Assembly: GCF_000472385.1 (NCBI RefSeq)
Contig: NZ_AWZU01000004.1
Span: 233,901 to 297,900 of the forward strand
Direction of reading: 5' to 3'
DNA length: 64,000 nucleotides
Origin: Bradyrhizobium sp. ARR65
GTDB lineage: Bacteria > Pseudomonadota > Alphaproteobacteria > Rhizobiales > Xanthobacteraceae
Part shown: piece after piece, positions 16,731 through 26,352 of the stretch
Layout: each line of letters starts with the position of its first letter
How positions within the stretch are numbered: the stretch's first letter is position 1
The notes under the pieces: model-generated
Database searches by the model: none
The model's input: the letters and a program-made list of their open reading frames with translations, nothing else
Told to the model about the DNA's origin: nothing
Position numbers and translations under genes: made by a program

Positions 16731-19148
16731 ATGCGCGTTCGTGTTCTGTTGATGGCGTCGATTTCGACGAGCTTCATAGTTGCGAGCGATGCCGGGCTTG
16801 CCCAGGAAGAACCGTCGGAAGGCCATGTGCTGCCGACCTTGCGGGTCACGATGCCGACACACCGCGCCAAGCCCGCTCGCCCGAAGATCACAGCACCTGT
16901 CGCAAGTCCCGTGACGCGGCTGCGCGTCTATCCGATCACGCCTGGTTCAGCCGGCGGTATTGATGTCGACAAGGTGCCAGCCAGTGTCAATGTGGTCGGC
17001 GCCAGCCAAATTGAGCGCACGGACTCGCCCAATGTCACGGATGCCCTGAAGCAAAATATTCCGGGCGTCAGCATCAACGATGTTGCTGGAAATCCCTTTC
17101 GGCCGAACGTGGAGTTCCGCGGTTTTGTCGCGTCTCCAGTAGAAGGCACGCCGCAGGGACTTGCGGTCTACCAGAACGGGGTTCGGATCAACGAAGCCTT
17201 CGGTGACACGGTCAACTGGGACCTGATCCCGACCGCCGCGATCCAGTCGGTGACGCTGGTCACCAACAATCCCGCGTTCGGTTTGAATGCGCTCGGCGGT
17301 GCTGTCGATATCCGGATGAAGAACGGCTTCAATTATCATGGAGCCGAGATCAACACCATGGGCGGCTCGTACGGCCGTATCCAAAGCTCGCTGCAATGGG
17401 GCAAGCAGGTCGGCGATTTTGGCGTCTACGCTGCGCTCGAAGGCGTGCATGACGATGGTTTCCGCAACTTCTCGCCCTCGGACATCAGACGCTTCTATGG
17501 CGATATCGGCTACAGGAGCGAAGGCAGCGAATTCCACGTGAACATGGGCGTTGCTGACAACAAGTTCGGCGCCACGGCAACTGCGCCGGTCGAACTGCTC
17601 GACCAATTTTGGGGCGCGACCTACACCACGCCGCAAACAACGGAGAACCGTGTCGGCTATCTCAATTTCACCGGAAAAGTCGAGGCGACGCCGACCTGGA
17701 CCCTTGAAGGGACGGCTCATCTGCGCGTGTTCGAGCAGCAGGCCGTTGATGGAAACCCGACCCGAACCCAACCCTGTGATGCCGACCCGACGCTGCTGTG
17801 TTTTGGCAACGGCGTCACTCCGGCCAACGGCTTGAATGGCGCCCAGCTCGCCAACCCTTTCGCCCCCGATGCGGTGCTGGGTGAGATCGACCGGACCTTG
17901 ACACGATCGACCACCACCGGCGCATCCGTGCAGGCAACCAATACCGACGAGTTGTTCGGGCACGCCAACCGTTTCGTTGTCGGCACCAGCTTCGACTACA
18001 GCACGACGCGCTTCAACGCCAGCGCCGAGCTCGGTACGATGGGTCCGAACTTCGTTGTGACAGGCAGCGGAACTTTCTTGGGTCAATCCGGCGCGCCGGT
18101 ATCGATAGGCCCCGTCGCCCTCCGAGCGACCAATCAATATACGGGATTGTATGCGCTCGATACCTTTGACGTGACGAAGGCATTTTCGATCACGGCGGGC
18201 GGCCGCTACAACGATGCTCGCATTGCGCTTGAGGACCAGATCGGGACTGCCCTGAATGGCAATCAAACGTTCGACCGTTTCAATCCCATCATCGGGGGCA
18301 CCTATAAGATCACGCCGGAGCTGACCGCCTATGCCAGTTATTCCGAAGCCAATCGGGCCCCGACGCCGCTGGAATTGGGATGCGCAGACCCCGCGCATCC
18401 CTGCTTGATCGCCACCTTCCTTGTCTCCGATCCGCCGCTGAAGCAGGTCGTCTCGCGAACAGTCGAAGCCGGCTTTCGCGGCAGCGAAGAATTGGGCATC
18501 GGAACGCTGAGCTGGAAGTTCGGCGGTTTCCGCACAAGGAATGTCGACGACATTCTCGCGATTCCGAGTCCAGTCTTGCAAGGGTTCGGCTATTTCCAGA
18601 ATGTTGGCGATACGCGCCGGCAAGGCATTGAGGCGGAAGTCACCTTGAAATCGTCAACGCTGCAGCTCAGTGCAAGCTACGCGCTCGTGGACGCGCGCTT
18701 TCTTGACGCGTTGAAGGTGGGCTCCAACAGTCCGTTTGCCGATGCCGAAGGCAACGTGCAGATTCTACCCGGTAACCAGATTCCGGCGGTCCCGCGCCAT
18801 CGCATCAAGGCCAGTGTCGATTATTCGATCACAGACGCCTTCAAAATTGGCGGCGATGCGCTGTTCGTCAGCAGCCAGTATTTTGTCGGCGATGAATCCA
18901 ACCAGGCGGCAAAGCTGCCCGGATATGCCGTCTTCAATCTTCGCTCCTCCTATCAGATCGACAAGACGTTCCAGATCTACGCACGAGTCGACAATCTCTT
19001 CGATAACCGCTACGCGACCTACGGAACGTTCTTCGACACCGGTGCCATCCCGAACTTTGCCAATGGCGGGGCGCCATTCACGGATGCGCGCTCGCTCAGT
19101 CCCGCACGCCCGCGATCCTTTTATGTGGGCTTGAAAGCGACCTTCTGA
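16731..19148 (+). CDS. TonB-dependent outer-membrane receptor, LutH-like by context
   Basis: An 805-residue outer-membrane protein. A signal peptide (ending near AGLAQ) is followed by a plug domain (PASVNVVGASQIERTDS, ALKQNIPGVSINDVAGN, VEFRGF, NALGGAVDIRMKNG) and a 22-strand barrel. Typical late hallmarks are SASYALVDARFLDA and YARVDNLFDNRYATYG, and the C-terminal residue is F, as expected for BAM-dependent insertion. It lies beside the Lut-like ABC operon and quinoprotein genes. In Methylobacterium-type bacteria LutH imports chelated lanthanide; I infer the same role here but a siderophore cannot be excluded. No cobalamin or other riboswitch was seen upstream. Confidence 0.85.
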   Translation: MRVRVLLMASISTSFIVASDAGLAQEEPSEGHVLPTLRVTMPTHRAKPARPKITAPVASPVTRLRVYPITPGSAGGIDVDKVPASVNVVGASQIERTDSPNVTDALKQNIPGVSINDVAGNPFRPNVEFRGFVASPVEGTPQGLAVYQNGVRINEAFGDTVNWDLIPTAAIQSVTLVTNNPAFGLNALGGAVDIRMKNGFNYHGAEINTMGGSYGRIQSSLQWGKQVGDFGVYAALEGVHDDGFRNFSPSDIRRFYGDIGYRSEGSEFHVNMGVADNKFGATATAPVELLDQFWGATYTTPQTTENRVGYLNFTGKVEATPTWTLEGTAHLRVFEQQAVDGNPTRTQPCDADPTLLCFGNGVTPANGLNGAQLANPFAPDAVLGEIDRTLTRSTTTGASVQATNTDELFGHANRFVVGTSFDYSTTRFNASAELGTMGPNFVVTGSGTFLGQSGAPVSIGPVALRATNQYTGLYALDTFDVTKAFSITAGGRYNDARIALEDQIGTALNGNQTFDRFNPIIGGTYKITPELTAYASYSEANRAPTPLELGCADPAHPCLIATFLVSDPPLKQVVSRTVEAGFRGSEELGIGTLSWKFGGFRTRNVDDILAIPSPVLQGFGYFQNVGDTRRQGIEAEVTLKSSTLQLSASYALVDARFLDALKVGSNSPFADAEGNVQILPGNQIPAVPRHRIKASVDYSITDAFKIGGDALFVSSQYFVGDESNQAAKLPGYAVFNLRSSYQIDKTFQIYARVDNLFDNRYATYGTFFDTGAIPNFANGGAPFTDARSLSPARPRSFYVGLKATF

Positions 19149-19199
19149 GGCGACACTCAGGACAAGCGACCGAACCGGCAATGTCGCGCGCACCGCACC

Positions 19200-19793
19200 T
19201 TACCGGGGATCCAGCCACTCGCGCGACCGCCGCACCCTTGGCACCAGAGGGATCGGGGTCCAGTTCAGCGCCAGCCGTTGCCCCACGAGGATCTCGTTCG
19301 TTGACATCTTCGACGCCACTGCGTCCCGGAATCGCGTGTAGGCATCGCGCTCGTGACCGCGTGTGTGCGCCGCGGCGAGATTGAGCCACATGTAAGCGAG
19401 CACAAAATCCTGCGGAACGCCGTGCCCCTTGTCGTACATCAGGCCCAGCATGGCCTGTGCGAACGGATTGCCGAGGGCTGCTCCCTGCGAATAGAAATCA
19501 ACGGCGGCGTCATAAGCCTGCGGGGCACCGAAGCCGTGTTCATACATGAAGCCCAGCATGCCGAGCGCCCTTGCGTTTCCGCGATAGGCCAGCGGCGCGA
19601 GGTCATGGAACGCACGAACATAGTCGCCGCGGTCGAAGGCTGCCGTCCCACGCGACAGCGCGTCGGCATGGGCGCCCGGAGCGACGCCGGCGCAGAGCAG
19701 GCCGGCGAGCAGCAACGCCGGTACGCGTCGCCTCGCATGTTCGCTCAGAACGCGGCGAAAGCGTTCAATGGAAGCTGGTGGTGATGGGGGCAT
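19200..19793 (-). CDS. Exported Sel1-like tetratricopeptide-repeat protein
   Basis: A protein of about 197 residues with a hydrophobic export segment (VPALLLAGLLCAGVAPGAHA) followed by Sel1-like repeats: GNARALGMLGFMYEHGFGA and GNPFAQAMLGLMYDKGHGV with AYMWLNLAAAH. The reading frame is open to 19868; the methionine at about 19793 gives a more usual distance to the hydrophobic core. Either start overlaps the 3' end of gspD, so it is probably co-transcribed with gspD. Sel1 repeats mediate protein contacts; a link to secretin assembly is possible but unproven. Confidence 0.75.
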   Translation of the reverse strand: MPPSPPASIERFRRVLSEHARRRVPALLLAGLLCAGVAPGAHADALSRGTAAFDRGDYVRAFHDLAPLAYRGNARALGMLGFMYEHGFGAPQAYDAAVDFYSQGAALGNPFAQAMLGLMYDKGHGVPQDFVLAYMWLNLAAAHTRGHERDAYTRFRDAVASKMSTNEILVGQRLALNWTPIPLVPRVRRSREWLDPR

Positions 19794-22185
19794 TGGTCGA
19801 GGTGGTGGCGATACTTCCGCGCAGTTTCGAGCGAAGCTCTTCCGCAATGATGTGCGCGTCCGAGCCATCGCGGATGATTTGCGGCCGGATGAAGATGATC
19901 AGTTCGGTGCGTGCGGTGGCGTTGCTCTGATGGCCGAAGGCATCGCCGAGCCCGGGAATTTGGTCGAGCACCGGGATGGCATTGCGGGTGCCGTTCTGCT
20001 GCTCGCTGATCAGGCCGGCCAGCAACACCGTTTGACCGTTCGCCACGGAGATCTGGCTCTTGACCCGGCGCTCCGACACGGTCGGCGTCAGGCTGTTGGC
20101 GCTGCTTGGCGGCACATTGCTTATCTCCTGCTCGACGTCGAGCCTGACATTGCCATTGACGCTGATGCGCGGCGACACCCGCAAGATGACGCCGGTGTTG
20201 CGGTAGTCGATCGTGTTGACGACGGTATTGCTCGTCGTCAGCACCGTGGCGCTGCCGGTGGAGACAGGCACCACGTCGCCGACCTGCAGTGTCGCCACCT
20301 GGTTGTTGATGACGACCAGTGATGGATTGGACAGCACCTTGACGCTGGTGACCGCATGTAGCGCATCAAGGATGAGACTGGGCTGCGTCGCCGAACCGAC
20401 CAGGAAATTGAAGCCGGGGAAAGCCTGGTTGACGAAGGCGTTGGTGAGCGATCCCGCGACGCTGACCGCGCCGGTCGTTGAATCGGTCGTGGTGGCCGGC
20501 GCCGTCGTTGCCTGGGTGTTGAGAATGGAGCCGGTGTTCGGCTTCAAGCCGAGGTTCTGGCTGGTGATGTAGGCTTGAACCCCATAGGCCAGGGTGTTGT
20601 TCAGCGTGACCTCGGCGATCGTGGCATCGATCGCGACCTGCTGCTGCGGCTGATCGACCTGCAGCAGGGTGGATTCGATGATCTGGTAGTTGGCCTGGTC
20701 GGCATAGATCAACAGGGTGTTGTTGACGGTATCCGGCGTGATTCTGACGTCCTGCATGACCGGCTGGCCGTTGCCGCCGCTATGGCCGCTGTCCAAGGCG
20801 CCGGGGCCGTTTTGGTTGTTGCTGTTGGCGCCTTGGCCGCCAAACGCCTGGCTGCTTCCGCTCCCCGAACCCATTCCACCCAGTCCAGCGCGCCCGCCGA
20901 AGCTATTCGCCGTCGGCGAGGAGTTGGAGTTGGCATTGAGCGACAAACGATCGGCACTTGAACTCGCCGTGGTCCCGGAGCCCGGCGCGACCTGATTATC
21001 GGCGCTGTCCAGCAGACTGGAGGAAGACGATCCGCCCAGGAACATATCGGTGAGCACGCGCGCGATCTGGCGGGCTTCCCCATATTTGACCCTGTAGACA
21101 TGGACCGTGGTCCGGGCCATGTCGTTGCGGTCGAGGCGCTTGATCCAGGTGGCCGCGGTATGCAGCATCTCCGGCTTCCTGCTGACGACCAGCACCGCGT
21201 TGAGGCGGGCGATCGGCATGAATTTGATCACGTTCTGGCTGAGGCCATTCTCACCGGAATCAACGATCTTTTCCAATTCGGCAATGACCGGGGCGGGTGA
21301 GCCGCTTGAGATCGGGAAGATGCCGACCGATTGGCCGCGCATCCAGTCGACATCGAAGCTCAGCACGGTGTCGACCGCGGTGCGACGCTCGGGGCCTGTC
21401 CCTTGAACCAGAATGAGATTTCGCCCGACATCGGCGCGAACCGCGCCGGCCTTGGTGGCAAAGCTGTCCATCAGCTTCAACAGCGTCTGCGCGGACACAT
21501 ATTGTAAGGGCACGACCGAGACGCCAAAGCCGGGTTCGGGGCTGGCGGCCGCGGTATCGACCCGGCCCGCGCCGACCGCGTCGCCCAGTGGCGTCAGCCG
21601 ATAGCCGCTCGTATCGCGCAGCAGCACGACCCCGCTCAGCCGCAACGCGTTTTCCAGCACGAAGACGATGTCGGACTTGGGTACCGGCCGGACCGACACC
21701 AGACTGACGGTGCCCTGTACCCGCGGATCGATCGTGTAGCCGACATGCAGGATATCGCCGAGCACCACCTTCGCGACGGTGGCGACCGGTGTGTTCTCGA
21801 AATTCAGATCGAAGCCACCGCCACTCGCCGCCATTTGCGGGCGATCGTCCGAAACGCCAGTGACTTCAGTACCTTCGTACATGGCCGCGCGAACGCTGCC
21901 GCTGCCTTGGCCGGCCGCAATTGCCGGGGAATTCATCGGCCGCGGCTGCCGCGGCAGGAGGTCGATTGAACGTACCTTGTCGACAATATCGAGCTGTGAC
22001 GCATCCACACTTTCGCCGACGGTGGCGGAGTTGCACGAGGCCAATAAAGCCAGCGAGATCAGAGCAAACACAGCACCAGCGCTGCGATGAACCACTGGGT
22101 ACCGGCCAAGGCTGCCGACGCGTACCATAATTCTTTTCGCCATTCCGTCCGGGTGGGTGACCGCAGAGCGTTTGCGACGATCCAT
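19765..22185 (-). CDS. gspD: Type II secretion system secretin GspD
   Basis: An outer-membrane secretin of up to 806 residues that forms the exit channel of the type II secretion system. A lipobox-like LLASC near residue 50 suggests a lipidated secretin. N0-N3 domains follow (FDLNFENTPVATVAKVV, VVPLQYVSAQTLLKLMDS, VYRVKYGEARQIARVL), then the secretin core (VEQEISNVPPSS, VANGQTVLLAGLISE, PVLDQIPGLGDAFG, ELIIFIRPQII). A Ser/Gly/Asn-rich insert of roughly 90 residues (about 388-475) interrupts the N3 region. Starts at 22185, 22143 and 22128 are all possible. It is transcribed divergently from gspE across about 285 bases. Confidence 0.93.
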   Translation of the reverse strand: MDRRKRSAVTHPDGMAKRIMVRVGSLGRYPVVHRSAGAVFALISLALLASCNSATVGESVDASQLDIVDKVRSIDLLPRQPRPMNSPAIAAGQGSGSVRAAMYEGTEVTGVSDDRPQMAASGGGFDLNFENTPVATVAKVVLGDILHVGYTIDPRVQGTVSLVSVRPVPKSDIVFVLENALRLSGVVLLRDTSGYRLTPLGDAVGAGRVDTAAASPEPGFGVSVVPLQYVSAQTLLKLMDSFATKAGAVRADVGRNLILVQGTGPERRTAVDTVLSFDVDWMRGQSVGIFPISSGSPAPVIAELEKIVDSGENGLSQNVIKFMPIARLNAVLVVSRKPEMLHTAATWIKRLDRNDMARTTVHVYRVKYGEARQIARVLTDMFLGGSSSSSLLDSADNQVAPGSGTTASSSADRLSLNANSNSSPTANSFGGRAGLGGMGSGSGSSQAFGGQGANSNNQNGPGALDSGHSGGNGQPVMQDVRITPDTVNNTLLIYADQANYQIIESTLLQVDQPQQQVAIDATIAEVTLNNTLAYGVQAYITSQNLGLKPNTGSILNTQATTAPATTTDSTTGAVSVAGSLTNAFVNQAFPGFNFLVGSATQPSLILDALHAVTSVKVLSNPSLVVINNQVATLQVGDVVPVSTGSATVLTTSNTVVNTIDYRNTGVILRVSPRISVNGNVRLDVEQEISNVPPSSANSLTPTVSERRVKSQISVANGQTVLLAGLISEQQNGTRNAIPVLDQIPGLGDAFGHQSNATARTELIIFIRPQIIRDGSDAHIIAEELRSKLRGSIATTSTNAPITTSFH

Positions 22186-22469
22186 CCCTGCAGGTGAAAG
22201 TACTTAGCGAGGGAAGATGACAGAATTAAATTGCCTGCATGATCGGCCGCGCGAGGATGGTGCGTGTTGATCGCGGAACACACACCATCCGCGCCACTCT
22301 CACTGAACATTCCCTGTTGAAATCTTTTTGAGTCTTCAACGGACCGGCGGCTTCGTACGGCTGTCACACTTCGGATCAATAACCGCACGGCCCGGCCAAG
22401 CGTCGCGCCTTCCGCGACCTCGCCTGATCCGCCGATCGATCCTTGAAAGCCATGTGACAGGAATGATGA

Positions 22470-24146
22470 ATGGCCAGCGAGCTGTCCTCGCAATTCCTGG
22501 ATTACCTTCGCCAGAAAAACTATTTGGCGGCGGTCGACGACGATGCGGCTGGGCAGGCTGGTCCCGATCGCGCTCGCGACAAGCTTTGGGAGCGCACTGA
22601 GCTCTCGGCTGTCGAGTTCGCCGATGAAGCGGCGCGCTTCTTCGGAGTCGGGCGTGTCTCTCTACAAGACATGATGTCGGCGGAGCCGCTGGTCGCCGCG
22701 TTCTCGCAGCGCTTTCTGCGCGAGACCGTCGTATTTCCCTATAGAATTGCCGGCGAGGGGGAGACGGTCCTCGCCGTTGCCGATCCGACCGACGAGGCGG
22801 CGCAGCGTGCGGCGCAAATCGTGCTTGGGGCCGGTGTCGTCATCAAGATTGCGACGTCGGAGGATCTGGCGGTCGTCCTCAACCAACGGTTGGACGAAAG
22901 TCAGGCCGATGCAACCGCCGATGTGGTGGCGCAGCCGCGCGAAGACGATATTGAAAGCCTGCGTGACCTTGCGAGCGGTGCGCCCGTGGTTCGCGCAGTC
23001 AACGACCTTCTTGAAAAGGCTGTCGAGCTTCGCGCGAGCGACATCCATATCGAGCCGTTTCCCGCCGGGCTTGCGGTCCGTTTGCGCATCGATGGCCTGC
23101 TCCGGCCGGTAGCGGCGCCAGCCGGCGTGCTGCCGCAGGCCGTGATTTCCCGCATCAAGATCATCGCCAACCTCAACATCGCCGAACGCAGGTTGCCTCA
23201 GGATGGCGCGGCGCGGTTGCGGGCAGGGCGAACCGACATCGACATCCGTGTCGCGATCATGCCGACGCAGCACGGGGAGTCTGCGGTGATCCGCATCCTC
23301 CCCAAGGATCGCGGGCTGCTGGTCGTCGAAAAGCTCGGGTTCTCGCAGCCGGATGAGATCAAGCTGCGGCGGCTTTTGAAATTGCCGCACGGCATGATCG
23401 TGATCACCGGGCCGACCGGCAGCGGCAAGACGACAACGCTGGCCACGATTCTCTCGATCCTCAATGAGCCCGTTCGCAAGATTCTGACAATCGAGGATCC
23501 GGTCGAATACGAAATTCCGGGCGTCAATCAATCGCAGATCAAGCCAGCGATCGGCTTGACCTTCGCTGCGGCGCTGCGCTCGTTCGTGCGGCAGGATCCC
23601 GACGTGATCATGGTCGGCGAAATCCGCGATTCCGAAACCGCGCACGTTGCCGTTCACGCGGCACTGACCGGGCATCTGGTGCTGACGACGCTGCACACCG
23701 AGACGGCGGCGGCCGCGGTGCCGCGAATGCTCGATCTCGGTGTCGAGGGCTATCTGCTGCGGTCGGTGTTGCGCGCCGTGATCGCGCAGCGCCTGGTGCG
23801 CCAATTGTGCGAGCGGTGCAAGTCGCCGCGCTCCCTCGGCGAGGCGGATTTCGTCGAGGACCCGCGCCTTGCCGCCTTTGGCTTCCGTCCAGGCGAAACT
23901 CTCCACGAGCCGTGCGGCTGCGAGCGCTGCGGCGGTACCGGCTATCGCGGTCGGCTGGGCGTGTTCGAGCTGCTCGAGCTGAGCAATGATCTTCGCGAGC
24001 TGATTGGGGAGAAAACGGACGGGCTCAAGATCGACGAGGCAGCCATCCGTGCCGGGATGACGACGATGCTCGACGACGGCATCGCAAAATGCCGGGCGGG
24101 CCTGACCTCGCCCGCCGAAATCCTCCGTGTCACGACCATGCGGTGA
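22470..24146 (+). CDS. gspE: Type II secretion system ATPase GspE
   Basis: A 558-residue cytoplasmic AAA-type ATPase that powers pseudopilus assembly. It has an N1/N2-type domain (SQRFLRETVVFPYRIAGEG), Walker A GPTGSGKTTT (about residue 314), an Asp box, Walker B DPDVIMVGEIRD and a His box LTGHLVLTTLHTET. It carries a C4 zinc module near the end (CERCK, then CGCERCGGTGYRG), typical of GspE and PilB. AGGA precedes the ATG. It is the first gene of an operon running to about 30620. Confidence 0.95.
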   Translation: MASELSSQFLDYLRQKNYLAAVDDDAAGQAGPDRARDKLWERTELSAVEFADEAARFFGVGRVSLQDMMSAEPLVAAFSQRFLRETVVFPYRIAGEGETVLAVADPTDEAAQRAAQIVLGAGVVIKIATSEDLAVVLNQRLDESQADATADVVAQPREDDIESLRDLASGAPVVRAVNDLLEKAVELRASDIHIEPFPAGLAVRLRIDGLLRPVAAPAGVLPQAVISRIKIIANLNIAERRLPQDGAARLRAGRTDIDIRVAIMPTQHGESAVIRILPKDRGLLVVEKLGFSQPDEIKLRRLLKLPHGMIVITGPTGSGKTTTLATILSILNEPVRKILTIEDPVEYEIPGVNQSQIKPAIGLTFAAALRSFVRQDPDVIMVGEIRDSETAHVAVHAALTGHLVLTTLHTETAAAAVPRMLDLGVEGYLLRSVLRAVIAQRLVRQLCERCKSPRSLGEADFVEDPRLAAFGFRPGETLHEPCGCERCGGTGYRGRLGVFELLELSNDLRELIGEKTDGLKIDEAAIRAGMTTMLDDGIAKCRAGLTSPAEILRVTTMR

Positions 24147-24150
24147 AGGC

Positions 24151-25362
24151 GTGCCCAATTATCGCTACCGAGCCTTGACCCAGAACGGCGAAATCGTGAA
24201 TGGCACGATCAGCGCGCCGACACCGGCCGAGGTCACCCGCCGCATCGAATATCTGCGGCTGTTGCCGATCGAGACCGTCGAGGACAAGCGTGCCTCGACC
24301 ACCTCGGGCGGCTACGGCCTGTTTGGACGGCCGAGCGCCGCCGAAATTACGACATTCACGCGCGATCTCGCATTGTTGCTCAAGTCAGGTGCGCGCCTTG
24401 ACGATGCGCTCGAATTGCTGGCCGGTGATGCGGACGTCGGGCGGTTGCGGCCGGTCGTCGGCAAGCTGCGCGCGGCACTTCTCGCGGGCGAGAGCTTTGC
24501 CGATGCGGTTGCGGATCATCCGGCATTATTTCCGCCCATGTATGGCGCGCTGGTACGCGTCGGCGAAGTCTCGGGCACGCTCGACCAGGTGCTGGACGCG
24601 CTGGGAGCGGAGCGCGCGCGGTCCGAGTTGATGCGGCGGAAGCTCACCGATGCCATGCAATATCCGGCCTTCGTCCTGTTTGCCGCCGGCGCCGTGATGC
24701 TGTTCTTCATCCTTTTCGTCCTGCCGCAGTTCTCGACCGTGCTCGGCGATTTCGGGGCGAAATCGGATACGACCCTCGGGACCTTCATCAGCCTGTCCGA
24801 TTTCCTGCGGGCCAACGCGACCGCCACGCTGTCCATCACGGCTACAACGATCGCCGGAGCCTGGTGGATGCTGCGTCGGCCGGGCGCGCGCGGTGCAATC
24901 ATGACGGGGCTTTCGCGCCTGCCCGGTATCGGCCTCATCTTCCAATTTTATCGAACCAGCCTGTTTTGCCGCAATCTCAGCGTCCTGCTTGGAAGCGGCG
25001 TCAATCTGACCGCGACGCTGCGTATCCTCGTCGACATCATGGCGGTGACCGGCAACGAGGAAAGCTGGACGGCGGCAGCCGATCGCGTTCGCCACGGCGG
25101 CAAATTGTCGGATGCGCTCGCTGTCGCAAGCAGCCTGCCGCCGATGGCGGTTCGCATGCTGCGGCTGGGGGAGGAGACCGGACAATTGCCGGTGCTGGCC
25201 GGGCGGGTTGCGGAATTCTATGAAGCGAAATTGCAGCGCAGCCTCGACCGCGTCGTCGGCATCATCGGGCCGCTTGCCATTGTAACCATCAGCACTGTCG
25301 TTGGCGGATTGATCGTATCCGTCATGACGGCATTGCTTTCCGTGACACAACTCGTCGGCTAG
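24151..25362 (+). CDS. gspF: Type II secretion system inner-membrane protein GspF
   Basis: A 403-residue platform protein. I take the GTG at 24151, four bases after the gspE stop, because the family starts with a (M)PNYRYRALTQNGEIV-type sequence. It has two T2SSF domains (TTFTRDLALLLKSGARLDDA, then FCRNLSVLLGSGVNLTATL) and three hydrophobic segments, including AGAVMLFFILFVLPQF and the C-terminal GPLAIVTISTVVGGLIVSVM. It forms the inner-membrane base with GspL and GspM and contacts GspE. Confidence 0.94.
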   Translation: MPNYRYRALTQNGEIVNGTISAPTPAEVTRRIEYLRLLPIETVEDKRASTTSGGYGLFGRPSAAEITTFTRDLALLLKSGARLDDALELLAGDADVGRLRPVVGKLRAALLAGESFADAVADHPALFPPMYGALVRVGEVSGTLDQVLDALGAERARSELMRRKLTDAMQYPAFVLFAAGAVMLFFILFVLPQFSTVLGDFGAKSDTTLGTFISLSDFLRANATATLSITATTIAGAWWMLRRPGARGAIMTGLSRLPGIGLIFQFYRTSLFCRNLSVLLGSGVNLTATLRILVDIMAVTGNEESWTAAADRVRHGGKLSDALAVASSLPPMAVRMLRLGEETGQLPVLAGRVAEFYEAKLQRSLDRVVGIIGPLAIVTISTVVGGLIVSVMTALLSVTQLVG

Positions 25363-25380
25363 AGCAGAGGTTGCCTGATC

Positions 25381-25887
25381 ATGAAATCGCTCAGAACAAA
25401 TGGCGCATCGTTCGGGGCGCGCCGGCAGGAGACGGCGCGGGACAGGGGCGCAGAGGATGTCGGTCAGCAGGGCTTCACGCTGGTCGAAATGCTCGTGGTG
25501 ATCGCCATTATCGGTCTCATCATGGGGCTTATCGGTCCACGCGTCCTGAACTATCTCAGCGAGTCCAAGGTCAAGGCTGCCAAGATTCAGCTCCAGAGCT
25601 TTGCGAGCGCGCTGGACCTGTACTATCTCGATGCCGGTCGCTATCCGTCGAGTGCGGAAGGTCTCGCCGCGCTGGTCCGGCAGACTCCCGGCGTTGCCGC
25701 CTGGAACGGACCCTATCTGAAAGGCGGCAACGTTCCCAACGACCCCTGGAATCACCCCTACATCTATCGCGCGCCCGGCGAACACGGGCCCTACGACATC
25801 ATGTCCTACGGCTCGGACGGGCAGGAAGGCGGTAGCGGGCTCGCCGCCGACATTTCGCTCGAGAACACGACCGCCAAGAATGAATGA
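25381..25887 (+). CDS. gspG: Type II secretion system major pseudopilin GspG
   Basis: A 168-residue pseudopilin. The prepilin motif QQGFTLVEMLVVIAIIG places cleavage after the glycine near residue 31, with E5 of the mature protein conserved. The leader is unusually long (about 31 residues), so an internal start is conceivable, but none is well placed. The globular domain has the GspG pattern LYYLDAGRYPSSAEGLAALV, WNGPYLKGG and NDPWNHPYIYRAPGEHGPYD, the last including the calcium-site region. It polymerises to form the pseudopilus after processing by the peptidase at 30617-31108. Confidence 0.94.
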   Translation: MKSLRTNGASFGARRQETARDRGAEDVGQQGFTLVEMLVVIAIIGLIMGLIGPRVLNYLSESKVKAAKIQLQSFASALDLYYLDAGRYPSSAEGLAALVRQTPGVAAWNGPYLKGGNVPNDPWNHPYIYRAPGEHGPYDIMSYGSDGQEGGSGLAADISLENTTAKNE

Positions 25888-25893
25888 CGAAGA

Positions 25894-26352
25894 ATGAATG
25901 ACGTCGCCCAGCGCGGTTTTACGCTGCTCGAGATGGTGTGCGTGCTTGCCATCATCGCGCTGCTGGCCGCCGTGCTGTTGCCGTTCATCCCGCGAGAGAC
26001 AACGCGGTCGCGATTGCAGGCCTATGCGCTGGAGACTGCAACCCTTCTGAAAGCCGATCGCAACGCGGCGATCAGCCGAAACGCCAGCATTGCGACGCTG
26101 ATTGATGCGCCTGGCCGCGTGATCCACTCCGGTGCGTCGCGAATGACCATCCGGATCCCAGGCGATGTCCGTTTCGACGCGCTGCTGCCGGAGACCTGTC
26201 AACGGCAGGCCGCGCTTTCGAGCATCCGCTTTTTCGCAAATGGCAGCTCTTGCGGCGGCACGATCGCGCTGACGCGCTTCGATACGGGCTATGAGATCCG
26301 CGTCAATTGGCTGACTGGAAGGATCGAAATTGTCTCGCACGCTACCAATTGA
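25894..26352 (+). CDS. gspH: Type II secretion system minor pseudopilin GspH
   Basis: A 152-residue minor pseudopilin with prepilin motif QRGFTLLEMVCVLAIIALLA immediately after a very short leader (MNDVAQRG). The globular part is small and carries cysteines in PETCQRQA and GSSCGGT, plus a C-terminal FDTGYEIRVNWLTGRIE. It starts 6 bases after gspG and overlaps gspI by 23 bases. GspH, I, J and K form the pseudopilus tip. Confidence 0.9.
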   Translation: MNDVAQRGFTLLEMVCVLAIIALLAAVLLPFIPRETTRSRLQAYALETATLLKADRNAAISRNASIATLIDAPGRVIHSGASRMTIRIPGDVRFDALLPETCQRQAALSSIRFFANGSSCGGTIALTRFDTGYEIRVNWLTGRIEIVSHATN

